DNA of 64,000 nt, from assembly GCF_020360975.1 (NCBI RefSeq), contig NW_025408667.1, positions 5,022,001 through 5,086,000 on the forward strand, given 5' to 3'. The notes under the pieces were generated by a model. The model did not search any database, was not told where the DNA came from, and saw nothing but the letters and a program-made list of their open reading frames with translations. Positions 1 to 11,497 of the stretch are shown piece by piece (the stretch's first letter is position 1; the number at the start of each line of letters is the position of its first letter). The stretch is from Hirsutella rhossiliensis (lineage: Eukaryota > Ascomycota > Sordariomycetes > Hypocreales > Ophiocordycipitaceae). Position numbers and translations under genes: made by a program.

Positions 1-1513
1 CGATGATCCCAAGCACGTGAGTATACCGGAAGCTATGCGTCTTGACCAATCCAACGCAGCGGTTGACCATTTCACGAAAATGATACAGATCCGAAATCGC
101 CTCAACCGGGACCATGAGATTGCACAGTTGCTGGAGCAAATGCAGCAGCAGTCTAGAAACCTAGCTCGAATCTACAAGGATGGTGCCAAGACAAAGGAGC
201 GCGAGCTCGAGCAGTTGCAGACGGGCGATCCGTTTGCCCAGTTCTACAGCCAGCTCAACGAGCTGCGAGAGCACCATTCCAGATACCCCAATGAGCAGGC
301 AGAAAACTCGGAGATGCGCTACAAGCCAAAGCAGTCTGGCGATGGCACAGGGCAGATGCCGTCCATTGTCGAAACGCTCTTCTCTGGAGAGGAAGCGTAC
401 GGCCGGTTTTTCGACCTGAATATCTGCCACGAGGCGTTTCTCAATCTGCCCAACGTCAAACGACTCTCCTATCTGCAGTACCTCGAAAGCTTTGACAACT
501 TTGGTCCCGGCTACGGTGGCCTCAAGAGAGTCGAGAAACTCACGGATCAGTACTTCAAGTATGTTGGTGATCTCGCCGACTATCTTAGGTCGTTTCGGGA
601 ACGAACCCGCCCCCTGGAGGATACCAAAAAAGTCTTGGCCGAGTTTGACCAAGAGTTCGAGACGGCTTGGAACAAGGACGAGGTTCAAGGCTGGCAGCTG
701 GAAACACCCTCGACGACCGGGGCATCCAAAGACCCAAACAATGTCACGGGTGTGTGGTGTGCCGACTGCGAAAAGGTGTTTACGAACAAAAACGTGTACA
801 AAGGTCACCTTACCGGAAGAAAGCACAAAAGGGCTGCCGAGCAGAGAAAGAACCGGCAAGAAGCCGATGGCGAGGAGACTTCTGGGCAGGGTAGACCCGC
901 TGTCTCCACGACACGGATCAAAGAGCGCGCCATCGCGGAGCGCGAGTATCGTGTCAAGCGTCTTGCAGCTTCGATGAGCACTGAGCGAAGTGACACTCGT
1001 GTCAACGTGGAGCGCAAGCAAGGAATGACGGAGCGCGAGCGCCAGCAGGAACTCGATAACCTCCTCAACGTCTCCGAGGCGCCCAAGGCAGGAGCTCAAG
1101 GCGAGGAGGAGGACGGCGAAGACGGCGAAGAGAAGATTTACAACCCCCTCAAGCTGCCCCTGGCGTGGGATGGCAAGCCCATTCCGTTCTGGCTCTACCG
1201 ACTGCACGGGTTGGGCGTGGAGTTCCACTGTGAAGTATGCGGCAACTTTGTCTACATGGGACGGCGGGCCTTTGACAAGCACTTTGGCGAGCCCCGACAC
1301 ATCTACGGCCTCAAATGTCTGGGAATCACCAATGTGACCCTGTTCAGAGACATCACCAAGATCGAAGAGGCACTGAAGCTGTGGGACAGGCTCAAGCAGG
1401 AGGAGCAGAAGTCCAAGGTGGACGAGGGAAGTATCGTGCAGATGGAGGATGGCGAGGGCAATGTCATGCCGGAGAAGGTCTACAACGACTTGCAGAAGCA
1501 GGGCTTGCTTTGA
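1..1513 (+). CDS. prp9: Splicing factor 3a subunit 3 (SF3a60/Prp9), 5' end outside the window
   Basis: This is a subunit of the SF3a complex of the U2 snRNP, which acts in the nucleus to stabilise U2 at the branch site during prespliceosome assembly. Coding parts are 1-16 (end of an upstream exon) and 89-1513, stop TGA. Two zinc fingers are visible: a U1-type C2H2 finger at about 755-830 (C-A-D-C, then H-L-T-G-R-K-H) and a C-terminal finger at about 1224-1320 (F-H-C-E-V-C-G, then H-F-G-E-P-R-H), the latter typical of Prp9/SF3a60. The middle carries the conserved helical region (YLESFDNFGPGYGGLKR). A long open frame appears to start at 17, but that codon is GTG and is the G-T-G-A-G-T donor of an intron, so the true start lies left of the window. 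Next gene: slx1 on the same strand, 346 bases on. Family assignment is secure. Confidence 0.93.
   Translation, partial: DDPKHVSIPEAMRLDQSNAAVDHFTKMIQIRNRLNRDHEIAQLLEQMQQQSRNLARIYKDGAKTKERELEQLQTGDPFAQFYSQLNELREHHSRYPNEQAENSEMRYKPKQSGDGTGQMPSIVETLFSGEEAYGRFFDLNICHEAFLNLPNVKRLSYLQYLESFDNFGPGYGGLKRVEKLTDQYFKYVGDLADYLRSFRERTRPLEDTKKVLAEFDQEFETAWNKDEVQGWQLETPSTTGASKDPNNVTGVWCADCEKVFTNKNVYKGHLTGRKHKRAAEQRKNRQEADGEETSGQGRPAVSTTRIKERAIAEREYRVKRLAASMSTERSDTRVNVERKQGMTERERQQELDNLLNVSEAPKAGAQGEEEDGEDGEEKIYNPLKLPLAWDGKPIPFWLYRLHGLGVEFHCEVCGNFVYMGRRAFDKHFGEPRHIYGLKCLGITNVTLFRDITKIEEALKLWDRLKQEEQKSKVDEGSIVQMEDGEGNVMPEKVYNDLQKQGLL
17..88 (+). other. Intron in the SF3a60 gene (72 nt, in-frame, no stop)
   Basis: The intron starts GTGAGT, contains a TTGAC branch-point-like motif near 63-67 and ends ATACAG. 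Removing it joins DDPKH to IRNRLNRDHE, which reads like the N-terminal helix of SF3a60. Its length is a multiple of three and it has no stop, so it mimics coding sequence. The splice sites are seen; the match to the family is from knowledge. Confidence 0.85.
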
Positions 1514-1859
1514 GCGAAGCGAACAGATGGGGGCGACGATTTGTGACGCATGAGATCAGAGTCGACAGCTGGCAGGGGCGAGGATTCGTGGAGTGCGAGA
1601 GGAGAGAGCCGGCTGTGGGTGGAGGAGGAATTATCTGTCGCCGAGTAAGGAAATGAAATCAAACAAGTAAAACCCATAGCTGAGCGTCCCAGTGATGCCC
1701 GTGCTGTGGCCATGGCCTCATCCAGACTCAATCCTAATTACACGATACGTCGCTTGGGACACGCTGAGTCAGCCAGGGCGGATCATTCCCAACTGTACTC
1801 GGTACGACGCGCCCGGACGACGACCTGCGAGCCGCATCTTGCGGGCTTTGTTTACAAGC
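1514..1859. other. Intergenic spacer between SF3a60 and slx1
   Basis: No coding signal is supported on either strand. The spacer must hold the 3' UTR of SF3a60 and the promoter of slx1. I see no clear TATA box or polyadenylation signal to place either. Confidence 0.6.
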
Positions 1860-2839
1860 ATGTCGCAAATGGCCCCGAAGCCGCTGCCTGCTTTCTATAC
1901 AGTGTACGTCTTGCGTTCTACCGTTAGGCACGCATCACTCTACATCGGCTCCACTCCCAACCCGCCGCGAAGGCTGAAGCAACACAATGGCGCGGCCAAG
2001 GGCGGCGCCGCGCGCACCTCGCGACAGAGCTTGCGGCCGTGGGAAATGATTGTTTTGGTCTCGGGGTTCCCCAGCATGGTTGCGGCGCTCAAATTTGAGT
2101 AAGTTTCGTGCTGCTGGTGCGGACGCTGCCTGGTGACTAACTGCCAAGATGGGCGCTCACGAACCCGCATCTTTCGCTGCACATCCCCGAGGAATCGCGT
2201 CTGGCCATGTCGACGCAGCGCAAGAGGAATGGCAAGCCGAAGAGACCGGCCCATAGCCTCAAGTCTGTCATGTCGAACTTGCATCTGCTTACGGTTGTCC
2301 CGAGCTTTGCACGGTGGCCGCTGAAGCTGCATTTTCTCGCACGAGAGGCCTATGCAGCGTGGGAGAAGTGGACCCAGTCCTCGTCATGCCCTCGCCGGCC
2401 AGGCCTGATGATCATGACGGATTTCGATGCGTCTGCAAATGTCGACGAGGATGCGGCGAATGGCATTCATGCATTGCCGCTCGACTACCAACCGTTGAAG
2501 GACTACGTCCAAAAGGCTTACGACGTTGTCTCGTTTGAGCGCGAAGGGGACTGTTTGCACTGCGGCGAAGAGCTGGAGTCTGGGAGGGGACTGCACGCAA
2601 TGTGTCCCAATGAGGAGTGTACGGGCATGGGACACCTCGACTGCTGGAGCCGGCATGCTCTCAAGGGCGACGACGACATGCACGTGATGCCGGACGTCTG
2701 CAAATGTCCATCGTGCGGGGGAGACGTGCGGTGGGGAGACATGGTCAAAGAGCTGAGCCTTCGCGTCCGCGGCGCAAGAGAAGTCGAAAGGCTCTTGAAG
2801 AAGAAGAGGGCGAAGAAGGACAAGGCGGAGACGAGTTGA
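1860..2839 (+). CDS. slx1: Structure-specific endonuclease subunit Slx1
   Basis: Slx1 is the catalytic subunit of the Slx1-Slx4 nuclease, which cuts Holliday junctions and branched DNA during recombination and fork repair in the nucleus. The coding exons are 1860-2098 and 2149-2839, giving 309 residues. The N-terminal GIY-YIG domain shows Y-T-V-Y-V-L near residue 13, L-Y-I-G at 27-30, the R-R-L-K-Q-H-N-G segment at 37-44 and the metal-binding Glu at 80 in A-A-L-K-F-E-W. The C-terminal half has the RING/PHD-like zinc domain (C-L-H-C-G, then C-P-N-E-E-C, H-L-D-C-W, C-K-C-P-S-C), followed by a basic tail. A second in-frame Met lies three codons on (1869). The size fits fungal Slx1. The partner Slx4 is not in the window. 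Confidence 0.93.
2099..2148 (+). other. Intron in slx1 (50 nt)
   Basis: It has a GTAAGT donor, a TGACTAAC branch point at about 2134-2141 and a CCAAG acceptor. It splits the codon of Glu80, the nuclease metal ligand, after the second base. Splicing joins K-F-E to W-A-L-T-N-P-H, as expected for the family. Confidence 0.9.
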
Positions 2840-2883
2840 TGCGGCGGGATTCGCGTTGGCGCTGCGGCGGTAAGATGGGCTGC

Positions 2884-2912
2884 TTTGGAGTTTTGGAGTT
2901 TTGGAGTTTTGG
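2884..2912. repeat. Short tandem repeat, 8-bp unit TTTTGGAG
   Basis: About three and a half head-to-tail copies of an 8-base unit lie just after the slx1 stop, probably in the 3' UTR. It is a simple microsatellite-like array. Confidence 0.85.
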
Positions 2913-4375
2913 TAGCGCTGAGTGGCTTGAGGCGAAGATGCCGTACAATTTTGTGGCCATGTATTGCTCAAGTGAGGCATTGTAGGGAGCTCCGCATCTG
3001 ATGCAAAATTCTAGGCTTTTGTTGGCGTTGAGGATTAGGTGGCGTCGGCTTGGGTAGGTACGACGTACGACATGAAGTAGATGAAAATTGCCTGCTCTAA
3101 TGCGCAACCAAGAGGTCGTCTAAGCGTCCATTGTCCAAGTATTTTGTAATTTCGAAGTCGCGACACTGCAGTCTTTGGCCTCGAGGGTGAAGTGGAGGAG
3201 GGCGGGCAAGCAGCAATCGAGATAAACTTTGGCATGTCCTGCAAAGAAGAGCCTGGATGCCATGTGGGATGACGCTTGGCCGGGGTGCCCCGCCCGATCC
3301 TTCCTGGAGGGCGCAGCTTTTGCCGACTTCATCGGCACCTGATTGGCCCGGAACATCCCTAACATTGACGAGCCCCTGTAGGTGCGGCGGCGGATATCAG
3401 AGCTGGTGCATCTACGGCGACTGTGAGCCCCTGAGCATCCATCTGGCACGGCCTGCCGCATTCGGACAAGAATGCGGAAGCGGGCATTGGCTGCGAGAGA
3501 CGGGCTTGGCGCCTTTACTGCGACCGCTACATTCGCCTCGTACTGCAAAGATTTGATCTCGCAACAGCCACCATGGTCGTGAGGTTTTATTGGGGCTGCA
3601 TTCTGGGGAAATGTCTTGGCCATCAGGTTTCGTGCGTGCTGCATAACCCAAGGTCACGTGGAGCTCTCTCAGCATTGACCTGAACGGTAAAGAGATTTTG
3701 CTCGCCCACTGGATCAACTGCTGGGAAAAGTCGACGTGCTGTTGGTCAGCCAAATAGCGACTTAGTCTTGGGGCAAATAGTATCGTCAACTTTGCGCGCA
3801 GCCAACCATCGACCCGCCACATTGAGCGACCATGCACGCGTTTGTACGGAGTATAGTGTACATTTTCCTACTGCTTCGGAGGTGTTTCAGCTCATCCGAA
3901 GAGAATCTACGTACATGTAGTGTGTACATGCAAGGTGCGCAGCTCCGTCAGATGATTTCGAAGCAAAGCATACCCCAGGCGCGCATCTGTGGTTTATGTG
4001 CGTTTCGCATTCGAGAGGCCAAAGGAAGATATCCATGTGATGCCTCATGTTTTCTATGTTTTCTCGGCACCTTGAGCTAGCCTTGGTCGCCCTGGGCCGA
4101 TCGTCTGCACTGGGAATCGGCATGGGCGGGTCTGCAAATCCGCCGGGCCTGCCGCATGTGTGCCATTTTTGTTCCGAGCAAAGTACGTACTCTGCGCGGA
4201 GCACAAATCGGGGTTTTCAGTCTGTGCCCGGGTACCTCTACTTGCGCGACGCATCATGTACAGGCCCGTTGCCGGGCTGAGAGAAGAATTGCCTAGACTC
4301 TGCTGCACCGAATAATGTCGTGGGTACAGTACCTTGCCTTGAAGATGAAGCACCTACGGATACGGTACCAATTAC

Positions 4376-4387
4376 CTACCTAGGTAG
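4376..4387. repeat. Perfect 12-bp palindrome CTACCTAGGTAG
   Basis: A perfect palindrome with related TACCT/AGGTA pieces on both sides (4370-4410). Such motifs are common between genes of some filamentous ascomycetes. Their role is unknown. Confidence 0.6.
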
Positions 4388-4640
4388 ATACCTTACTACC
4401 TAGTACTGTAGGTCATCCGCTCAAGCGCTTTCGGCGAGGCAGGTGGCAGGGTGCAGTGCTAGTCTCAATATGTCTGCTGGAGCCAAGGTGTCTTCCTCCC
4501 AGACAGGGGACGGCGGTACCTCAGTCTTCTCGCAGCGGTACAGCCAGCACCGCCAGTCCGCTACCTCCACCGCTGTACCTCCTGCAAGTCCACCACCCGG
4601 GACCGCCTGCCGCACCTCCTACAGTGCACTCGCATCGGCG

Positions 4641-4765
4641 ACCGCGACCCCATCCATTCCGCCCTCGCCCGCTCCCTCTCTTCTTCTCTCTCCCTCACAC
4701 CCTACTCCCAATTCCTCCCGCCCTCCGTCCTCTTCTCCCTACACAACGGCCGCCGCCCTAACCGT
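4641..4765 (+). promoter_or_regulatory. Pyrimidine-rich promoter/leader tract of the KDM5 gene
   Basis: A long C/T-rich stretch lies about 0.5-0.6 kb upstream of the KDM5 start codon. CT tracts near transcription starts are typical of filamentous fungi. The likely start of transcription is at or just after it. A possible 5'-UTR donor (GTGAGT) lies near 4877. This is inferred from composition only. Confidence 0.5.
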
Positions 4766-5247
4766 CATTGCATGGCTTGCAGCTCCCGGATATCGACCGC
4801 CCGATCGATACTGGAGCCTTCCCCGCGTTCCTTTTTTTTTTCTCGCTGCAATCCTCCGGCGCATGCGTTTCCCCCGGTGAGTCGACCTCGGGGCGTATTA
4901 GTCGCCATCGTGGTCGGTTTAAGCTTTTACTCGCTCATACGCATGTAGGCAGCCGCACTCCAAGCCTTCTCGTGACAAACTCGACTAGCGCCTGCACCAG
5001 AATACCTCTCCTCGAGCCGACCGTTCTCTGATCCTCAATCCTGCACCAACTCTCCTTGGACCGGCCCTCGTCGACTGCCCCCGTGCCCGCTACGATGCGA
5101 CGAGTTCCCTAGCCGCTGCTTTCTCTCCCGGGTGACGAGCCCCTTTCCAACACACACTTTTATTCGAACCCGCCGAGTTCATACCGCCTCGAGGCGCTTC
5201 AACACGCGATTGCCCTTCGCCTTCGCTCGAACCCCTCTGCTCGCGTC

Positions 5248-8200
5248 ATGGTACCGGCTCAAACTGCCAGAGCCGCAACAGCGGCCACCGCCAACAGCGC
5301 CAATGCGAGTACTCGCAGCTCGCCTGCCGCCGGTACCCCGAGCCAGACCTCGTCGAGACCAAAGCCCAAGGTCAACACAAACGGCTACCACCCTGCCAAC
5401 CCTCAGATCCCCTTGAGCGCCATGGTCAGTTCTGGCTTGGATTTGACCTCGGTCGAGCGCCGCGGTCAGCCCACGGCAGTTCGCGAGCCTCTGAAGAAGA
5501 AGACTCGTCCGCATGGCATTTCCGAAGCGCCGACGTTTTGTCCGAGCGACGACGAATGGAGGGATCCACTAGAGTACATCAAGAAGATTGCCCCAGAGGC
5601 TTCGCAGTACGGCATGTGCAAGATTATCCCGCCCGACTCGTGGAACCCAGACTTTGCCATCGACACCGAGGTATGTCTATTCAGTCATGCTCCGTCTCCT
5701 TACGCCCAAGAGGACATCGTGCAAATTCGCCCATACTTAGCTGTCTGTTTGCCCGACCTTGACTGACGCAACACCGCAGAAGTTTCACTTTCGGACTCGG
5801 AAACAGGAGCTCAATTCGGTTGAAGGAAGTGGGTTATCCTGTTCCATTTACGCCGCGCGGTACCTTCGAGGCTGACCACTCGCTCCAGGCACTCGGGCGA
5901 ACCTGACCTATCTTGATGGCCTGGCCAAGTTCCACAAGCAGCAGGGCAACAACCTGCATCGCTTACCCTACGTTGACAAGAAACCGCTGGACTTGTACCG
6001 CCTCAAAAAGGCAGTCGAGTCACGGGGCGGCTTCGACAAAGTCTGCAAGCTGAAGAAATGGGCGGAGATCGGTCGAGACCTGGGCTACAGCGGCAAGATC
6101 ATGTCTTCGCTGTCCACGTCCCTCAAGAACTCGTACCAGCGATGGCTCTGTCCATACGAAGAGTATCTGCGCCTCGCCAAACCAGGCGTGCACCAACAGC
6201 TTGAGCAAGAGTACGGGGGACCTCTGACTCCGAGCCCCGTGCCGACTCCAATCAAACAGTCGAGCGTCGACACGCCCTCTAGCGCAAAAGGCGGTTCGCC
6301 TGCTCGACAGGCGTCGGATGCCTTGCAGTCCAGCTTGGGTGCCCTGAAGAAAGAATCGGATCGGGATACGCCGATGGATGATGCCCCACCGGCGCCCACA
6401 TCCGGAAGCTTCACTGCCATCAACGCCAATGGGTTTACCGCAGTAAACTCGGCATCCAGCAACGCCAATCGACCCACCACCGCCGAGAACAAGAGCTACA
6501 CTCCTGACCCGAAGCGATTCGACAGTCCCACCTCGTCCGCAAAGAATACCCCAGAGGCTCGGTCGTCGGGCCCGGGTACGGCTACCGCGCTGAAGCGCCA
6601 GCTCAGCTGTGGCAGTCTGTCAGATTCGGCCAAGAAAGAGGCCGACTGCGACAGGGATGATGGCGAAGGCAACAGTCGCCGCAGCAAGCGGCTGAAAAAG
6701 GGCAAGTGACGCCCGAGATGTCCATCTCCGTCACCACACTCTAACCTTCGTGTCTTCTAGATGCCGTCCCGACAGTTGCTGGCTCGCACATGACGCCATT
6801 CCGCCCATCTGTCCCCCGCATCCCGCGCGAGGAGACTTTGCCCAGTGGAGAGGCAAGTATCCGGGCCGGTGACGGGGGGCCGACGGCTGACGAGAGCCAG
6901 AGATGCGAGAACTGTGGAAGAGGCGAAGAAGCAGGCTTTTTGGTGGTCTGCGAATCGTGCGACAATGCGTATCACGGGCCTTGCCTCGACCCCCCGCTGA
7001 AGCGCAGGCCAGAGGCCGAATGGAACTGCCCGCGTTGCCTCGTTGGCGATGGACAGTTTGGGTTTGAAGAGGGCGGCCTATACTCGCTGAAACAGTTCCA
7101 ACAAAAGGCAAACGACTTCAAGCAAGGCTACTTCGAAAACAAGATGCCTTTTGACCATGCGTTGAACTGCCATCGGCCGGTCACCGAGCAGGACGTCGAA
7201 ACCGAGTTCTGGCGCCTCGTTGCCGATTTGGAGGAGACTGTCGAGGTGGAGTACGGCGCCGACATCCATTGTACCACGCATGGCTCTGGGTTTCCGACCG
7301 TGGAGAAGAACCCGAGCAATCCGTACGCGACCGACCCTTGGAATCTCAACGTGCTCCCGTTCCATCCCGAGAGCCTCTTCCGGCACATCAAGTCGGATAT
7401 TTCGGGCATGACGGTGCCTTGGGTCTATGTCGGCATGATCTTCTCGACGTTTTGCTGGCACAACGAAGATCACTACGCCTATTCCGCCAACTACCAGCAT
7501 TTCGGCGCGACAAAGACGTGGTACGGAATCCCAGGGGAAGACGCTGAGAAGTTTGAGGCCGCCATGAAGGAAGCGGTGCCCGAGCTCTTTGAAACGCAGC
7601 CAGATCTACTGTTTCAGCTCGTCACCCTGCTCACACCCGAGCAACTCAAGAAAGCTGGCGTGCGTGTCCACGCTTTGGATCAGCGGGCCGGTCAGTTCGT
7701 CATTACCTTCCCCCAGGCCTACCACGCTGGCTTCAACCATGGCTTCAACTTCAACGAGGCTGTCAACTTTGCACCTTGCGATTGGGAGCCTTTTGGATCG
7801 GCCGGTGTGGGAAGGCTTCAGGCCTTTCGGCGGCAGCCCTGCTTTTCTCACGACGAACTGCTCTGGACCGCCGCAGAAGGGAGCGCAGCCTCTGGGCTCA
7901 CGATCCAGACCGCTAAATGGCTTGCTCCCGCGCTCGGGCGCATCCACAAGCACGAAATGACACAGCGGGAAAGCTTCACGGCCAAACATGTCGAGTACTC
8001 GCGCCACCGGTGCGAGCTGTCTGGCGGACACGAGGACAGTGGCTGCCCGCTTACCTTCAAGGTCGAAGACGAGGACGTACAAGACGAGGACGAGCAATGC
8101 TGCAGCTACTGCAAGACTTTTGCATACCTGTCTCGGTTCAAATGCCTTCGGTCCGGCAAAGTCTTGTGCATACTGCACGCAGGTCACCACGCTTGCTGCG

Positions 8201-10812
8201 ACCAGACCGAGGCGGAGCGGTTTGCCGGAAACGAACACATTCTGTACTACCGAAAGGCAGACGAGGTGATGACATCGGTCCGTGACAAAGTCGTAGACAA
8301 GGCTCGGACTCCGGAGGCATGGGAGGAAAAGTACTCGAAGATACTGGATGAGGAAGCCACGCCATCTCTCAAGTCACTCCGCACTCTGCTTCACGAGGGC
8401 GAGCGTATTCCTTACGAGCTCACATCGTTGCCCATCTTGAAGGAATTCGTCGAGAGATGCAATGACTGGGTTGACGAGGCCACCAACTACATTGTCCGCA
8501 AGCAGCAGAACCGTCGAAAAAGCGACAAAGTCTGGCAAAGCGGGTCGCGAAAGTCGGTTGGCAACTCATTCCACGACCAGAAGGAGCGCGAGTCGCGCAA
8601 TGTGTCCAACATCTATCGACTCCTGAGGGACGCAGAACACATTGGCTTCGACTGTCCCGAAATTGCCCAGCTGCAGGAGCGCGCTGGTGCGGTCAAAGAG
8701 TTTCAAATGAATGCCGCCCGAGCTCTGGAAAACACGGCAACGATACCCGTGGAGACGATTGAGGAGCTCCTCGAGGAAGGGCGTAGCTTTAATGTCGATA
8801 CGCCCGAGGTTGATCGCCTGTCACGAGTTCTCGAGCAGATGCGCTGGAACCAGAAAGCCCGATCAAGCCGCGGCGTGTTCCTGTCTCTGAAGGAGGTCCA
8901 GGATCTCATCGAGGAAGGCAAACGGCTGGAAATCCCGAGCTACAACGACCACCTGAAATACTACCGCGATCAGATGCTGGCCGGTGAGGGCTGGGAGAGG
9001 AAGGCAAGAGAACTCATCGATGCCGAGATTGTGCATTACCCTCAGCTCGAGGCACTGTCGAACCAGGTACAGGTCAACGCACTCCCGGTCTCTCAAGAAA
9101 CACTGGCCATTGTGGACCAGATCTTGCACAAGCAGCGAGAGGCTCATCGCCAAATTCTCGACATCACTGGGCGATGCCGTGATGCGGATTTCCGCAAACG
9201 GCCGAGGTACGCCGAGGTGGTCGAAATCTCGAAGAAGCTCGAAGATCTCAACTCCAAGCCGAATGGCACGTTGGATCTCGAGAACGAGAGAAAGCGACAT
9301 GAGGACTGGATGCGCAAAGGCAAGAAACTGTTTGGGAAATCGAACGCACCCCTCCACATTCTCAAGAGCCATCTCGAGTATGTACTGGAGCGCAACACGG
9401 ACTGCTTCGACGTTGAGCACGACACTCCGCGGATGCCCGGAGAGCCGGTCTCGAGAGAGGCCACCCCGGAGCAGGGCGCGAGCCGCTGGGAGGACCCCCG
9501 CTCCAGACAGGTGTTTTGCATCTGCAGAAAAATCGAGGCTGGCATGATGATCGAGTGCGAGCTCTGCCACGAGTGGTGAGTTGGAAGTGCGACGGGATTT
9601 TTCGTTGCGTGCCTGACATCAGACTCTAGGTATCACTACAAATGCCTGAAGATTGCCCGCGGCAAGGTCAAGGAAGACGACAAGTACACCTGCCCGATAT
9701 GCGACTGGCGGATAAAGATTCCTCGCGATGCCGCTCGGCCCAAACTGGAAGACCTAGTGGCGCTGTCGGATGAGATATTGTCATTGCCCTTCCAGCCCGA
9801 TGAGGAAGAGATTTTGTCCCGCATCATCGACAACGCGCAGACTTTCCGAGACCACATTGCCCGATACTGCAACCCTCTTCTGTCTACAGAGGCCGAGGCC
9901 GAGACGCAGCGATTCTATTTGCGAAAGCTCGAAGGCGCCGAGGTGCTCTTGGCTTTTGAGACGAATTTCTTCCGGCAGGAGCTTCACAAGTGGTGCCCGG
10001 CCGCCCCCGAAGCGCCGCCCATCCTGGAGGTGTCCTTGAGCACTCGCAAACCCCGGCCGACAAAGTTGCAGAAGATGTTGGCGGAATACGGAGTCGACAA
10101 CCCCGACGACCTGCCGGAACACGCAAAGGGCAAAGCAAACAGCTTGCGACGCAAGGCGGCGAATGCAGAGGCGGCGGCCGCGGCGGCGCAGTCGACCGCG
10201 TCAGGCATCATCATGCCACCGACCAGCAATGCCGTATACGGCAGTCCGACGTTCTTTGCGCCCCCGTCCCAGTCGCGACCGGCGGGCCCTGCACCCACCC
10301 ATGGCCACGCAGCAAAACCTTGCCCGGCGTCGCACAAGGATCGGCCCAAGGCCGGGGCGCCAGAGGCCAACAGCGGCTTGCATCTCGGGTTCCTCGGGGC
10401 AGGCGGGCCACAGCTGCTCGCCGACAACTCGGCCTTGACGCTGGAGGAGCGACTGCTGCAAGGCCAAGAGGACGGGATCAACTTGCAAACGGAGGCCGGG
10501 AAGAGTAAGGCTCTCGAAATACTCGGTCGCACAGAAGTGGGCAGGAAGCAAGCGGAAAACATATGGGGACCAGACGTCTGGCGTCCAAGCCGCCGGTCTA
10601 TGAGCGACGCGGACGGGTCGATGACTCCGGTGGAGATGGATGGCATGATTAGGCATGACGAGGGCAACGTGGATCAAATGTTCAAGGAGATGACGAACCA
10701 GGAGGACGACGAGGACCAGAAGAAGAAAGAAAGCGTCGCAAACGGCCCCGTCACGGCGGAATCTCTCGAGAGCGAGAGGAACGGCCTGGACGCTCTGTTG
10801 GACGGCGAATAG
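5248..10812 (+). CDS. kdm5: KDM5/Lid2-type histone H3K4 demethylase (JmjN-ARID-PHD-JmjC-C5HC2-PLU1-PHD)
   Basis: This nuclear Fe(II)/2-oxoglutarate dioxygenase family removes methyl groups from H3K4. The exons are 5248-5670, 5780-5828 (49 nt), 5889-6701, 6761-9575 and 9630-10812, giving 1760 residues. Domains in order: JmjN about 93-136; ARID about 165-260; PHD1 476-524; JmjC with iron ligands His662, Glu664 and His750 (H-N-E and A-Y-H-A-G-F, spaced as in animal KDM5); C5HC2 zinc finger from about 875; PLU-1 helical region; PHD2 about 1347-1393, with an intron inside its E-W-Y-H core. All key residues are present, so it should be active. The C-terminal part is low-complexity. The third intron is best explained as GC-AG. 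Convergent with the GTP cyclohydrolase gene, 685 bases away. The family is certain; exact exon edges are inferred from splice consensus and conserved peptides. Confidence 0.94.
6702..6760 (+). other. Non-canonical GC-AG intron in the KDM5 gene (59 nt)
   Basis: The donor reads G|GCAAGT, the classic form of a GC donor. A CTAAC branch point lies near 6741-6745 and the acceptor is TTCTAG. Only this donor with the 6760 acceptor keeps frame and gives S-K-R-L-K-K-D-A-V-P-T-V-A-G-S-H-M. The overlapping GT at 6706 shifts the frame and reaches a stop. The other introns of this gene (5671-5779, 5829-5888, 9576-9629) are GT-AG. Confidence 0.8.
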
Positions 10813-11497
10813 GGAGTGTCTTTAGGAGTTGACAAAACGGGGACAGGCTGGGAGGGGCGTTTGCGGGCCAGCGTTGGCAGAAGGGAGCAGAGGCTGTCCC
10901 GTTCCATGTAACATTACACGATACCTCCCCTCGCCGCCAGAGCTGTATTTTGGTGGCAACAAGACGGCGGCGCCTACACACACGGGATATGGGAGTCTGT
11001 ATATTGGGGCCATTCAGTTTTCTCTAGGTGCAGAAGAAGAAACGTACGTTGTAGAAAAGTTGTGGTGCATGGCCGAGGCCACAATAGGTCGTGCAGACGG
11101 GCCCTTGGCATGCTCGGAGAAGATATGGGAATTGGTTTGGGCTGGCGCGTAGCCATTCACTCGCCCAGGATTTATTTGCCTCTCTCTCTCTCTCTCTTTT
11201 TGTCTCGACTGGCCTCTAGCCTCATGCCTCATCATATGCTGTTCCCACAATCTTCGTGGCGTTGAGCCTTGGAAGTCTATGTGTATACCTCGTGTATCGT
11301 TTTGTTCCCTCGTAGCCAATTGTTGAAAACATGGGCTCGCAGACGCGCCGCGCGGAACCACCTCCCCCCGGGGATCTACACTCGTGCAAGCCGCTGTTGA
11401 AAAAAGACCGGTCCCGATAACGCCGTCGACAAGATGAGAGGGGGAAATGGAAAGAAGATGAAAGGGGAGAATACAAGAAACGAAAGGGATGTAGACA
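10813..11497. other. Shared 3' intergenic region between convergent genes
   Basis: It holds the 3' UTRs of the KDM5 gene (+) and the GTP cyclohydrolase gene (-). A TC-dinucleotide run lies at about 11180-11197. No further coding signal is supported. Confidence 0.6.

Larger units (their letters stand above)
2840..5247. other. Long intergenic region between slx1 and the KDM5 gene
   Basis: Only short, overlapping frames occur, none with a family I recognise or plausible introns. The right part (from about 4560) is pyrimidine-rich and is probably promoter and leader of the KDM5 gene. The left part must contain the slx1 3' UTR. A short unrecognised gene cannot be excluded. Confidence 0.55.

Noticed and set aside
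17..19. Start codon for SF3a60 at 17
   Set aside because: The codon is GTG within a GTGAGT donor; the conserved N-terminal sequence continues from the upstream exon and resumes at 89.
161..1300. Long minus-strand open frame opposite SF3a60
   Set aside because: It mirrors a gene with clear zinc-finger domains on the plus strand; its translation has no recognisable domain.
3120..3644. Minus-strand frame of 174 codons in the intergenic region
   Set aside because: Low-complexity translation, no known domain, overlapped by frames on the other strand; not supportable as a gene.
4443..4880. Ser/Pro-rich plus-strand frame
   Set aside because: It arises from the CT-rich promoter tract of the KDM5 gene; composition explains it.
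5993..6709. Separate ARID-only gene before a separate JmjC gene
   Set aside because: The GC-AG intron at 6702-6760 and two upstream introns join these into one KDM5 gene with the standard domain order.
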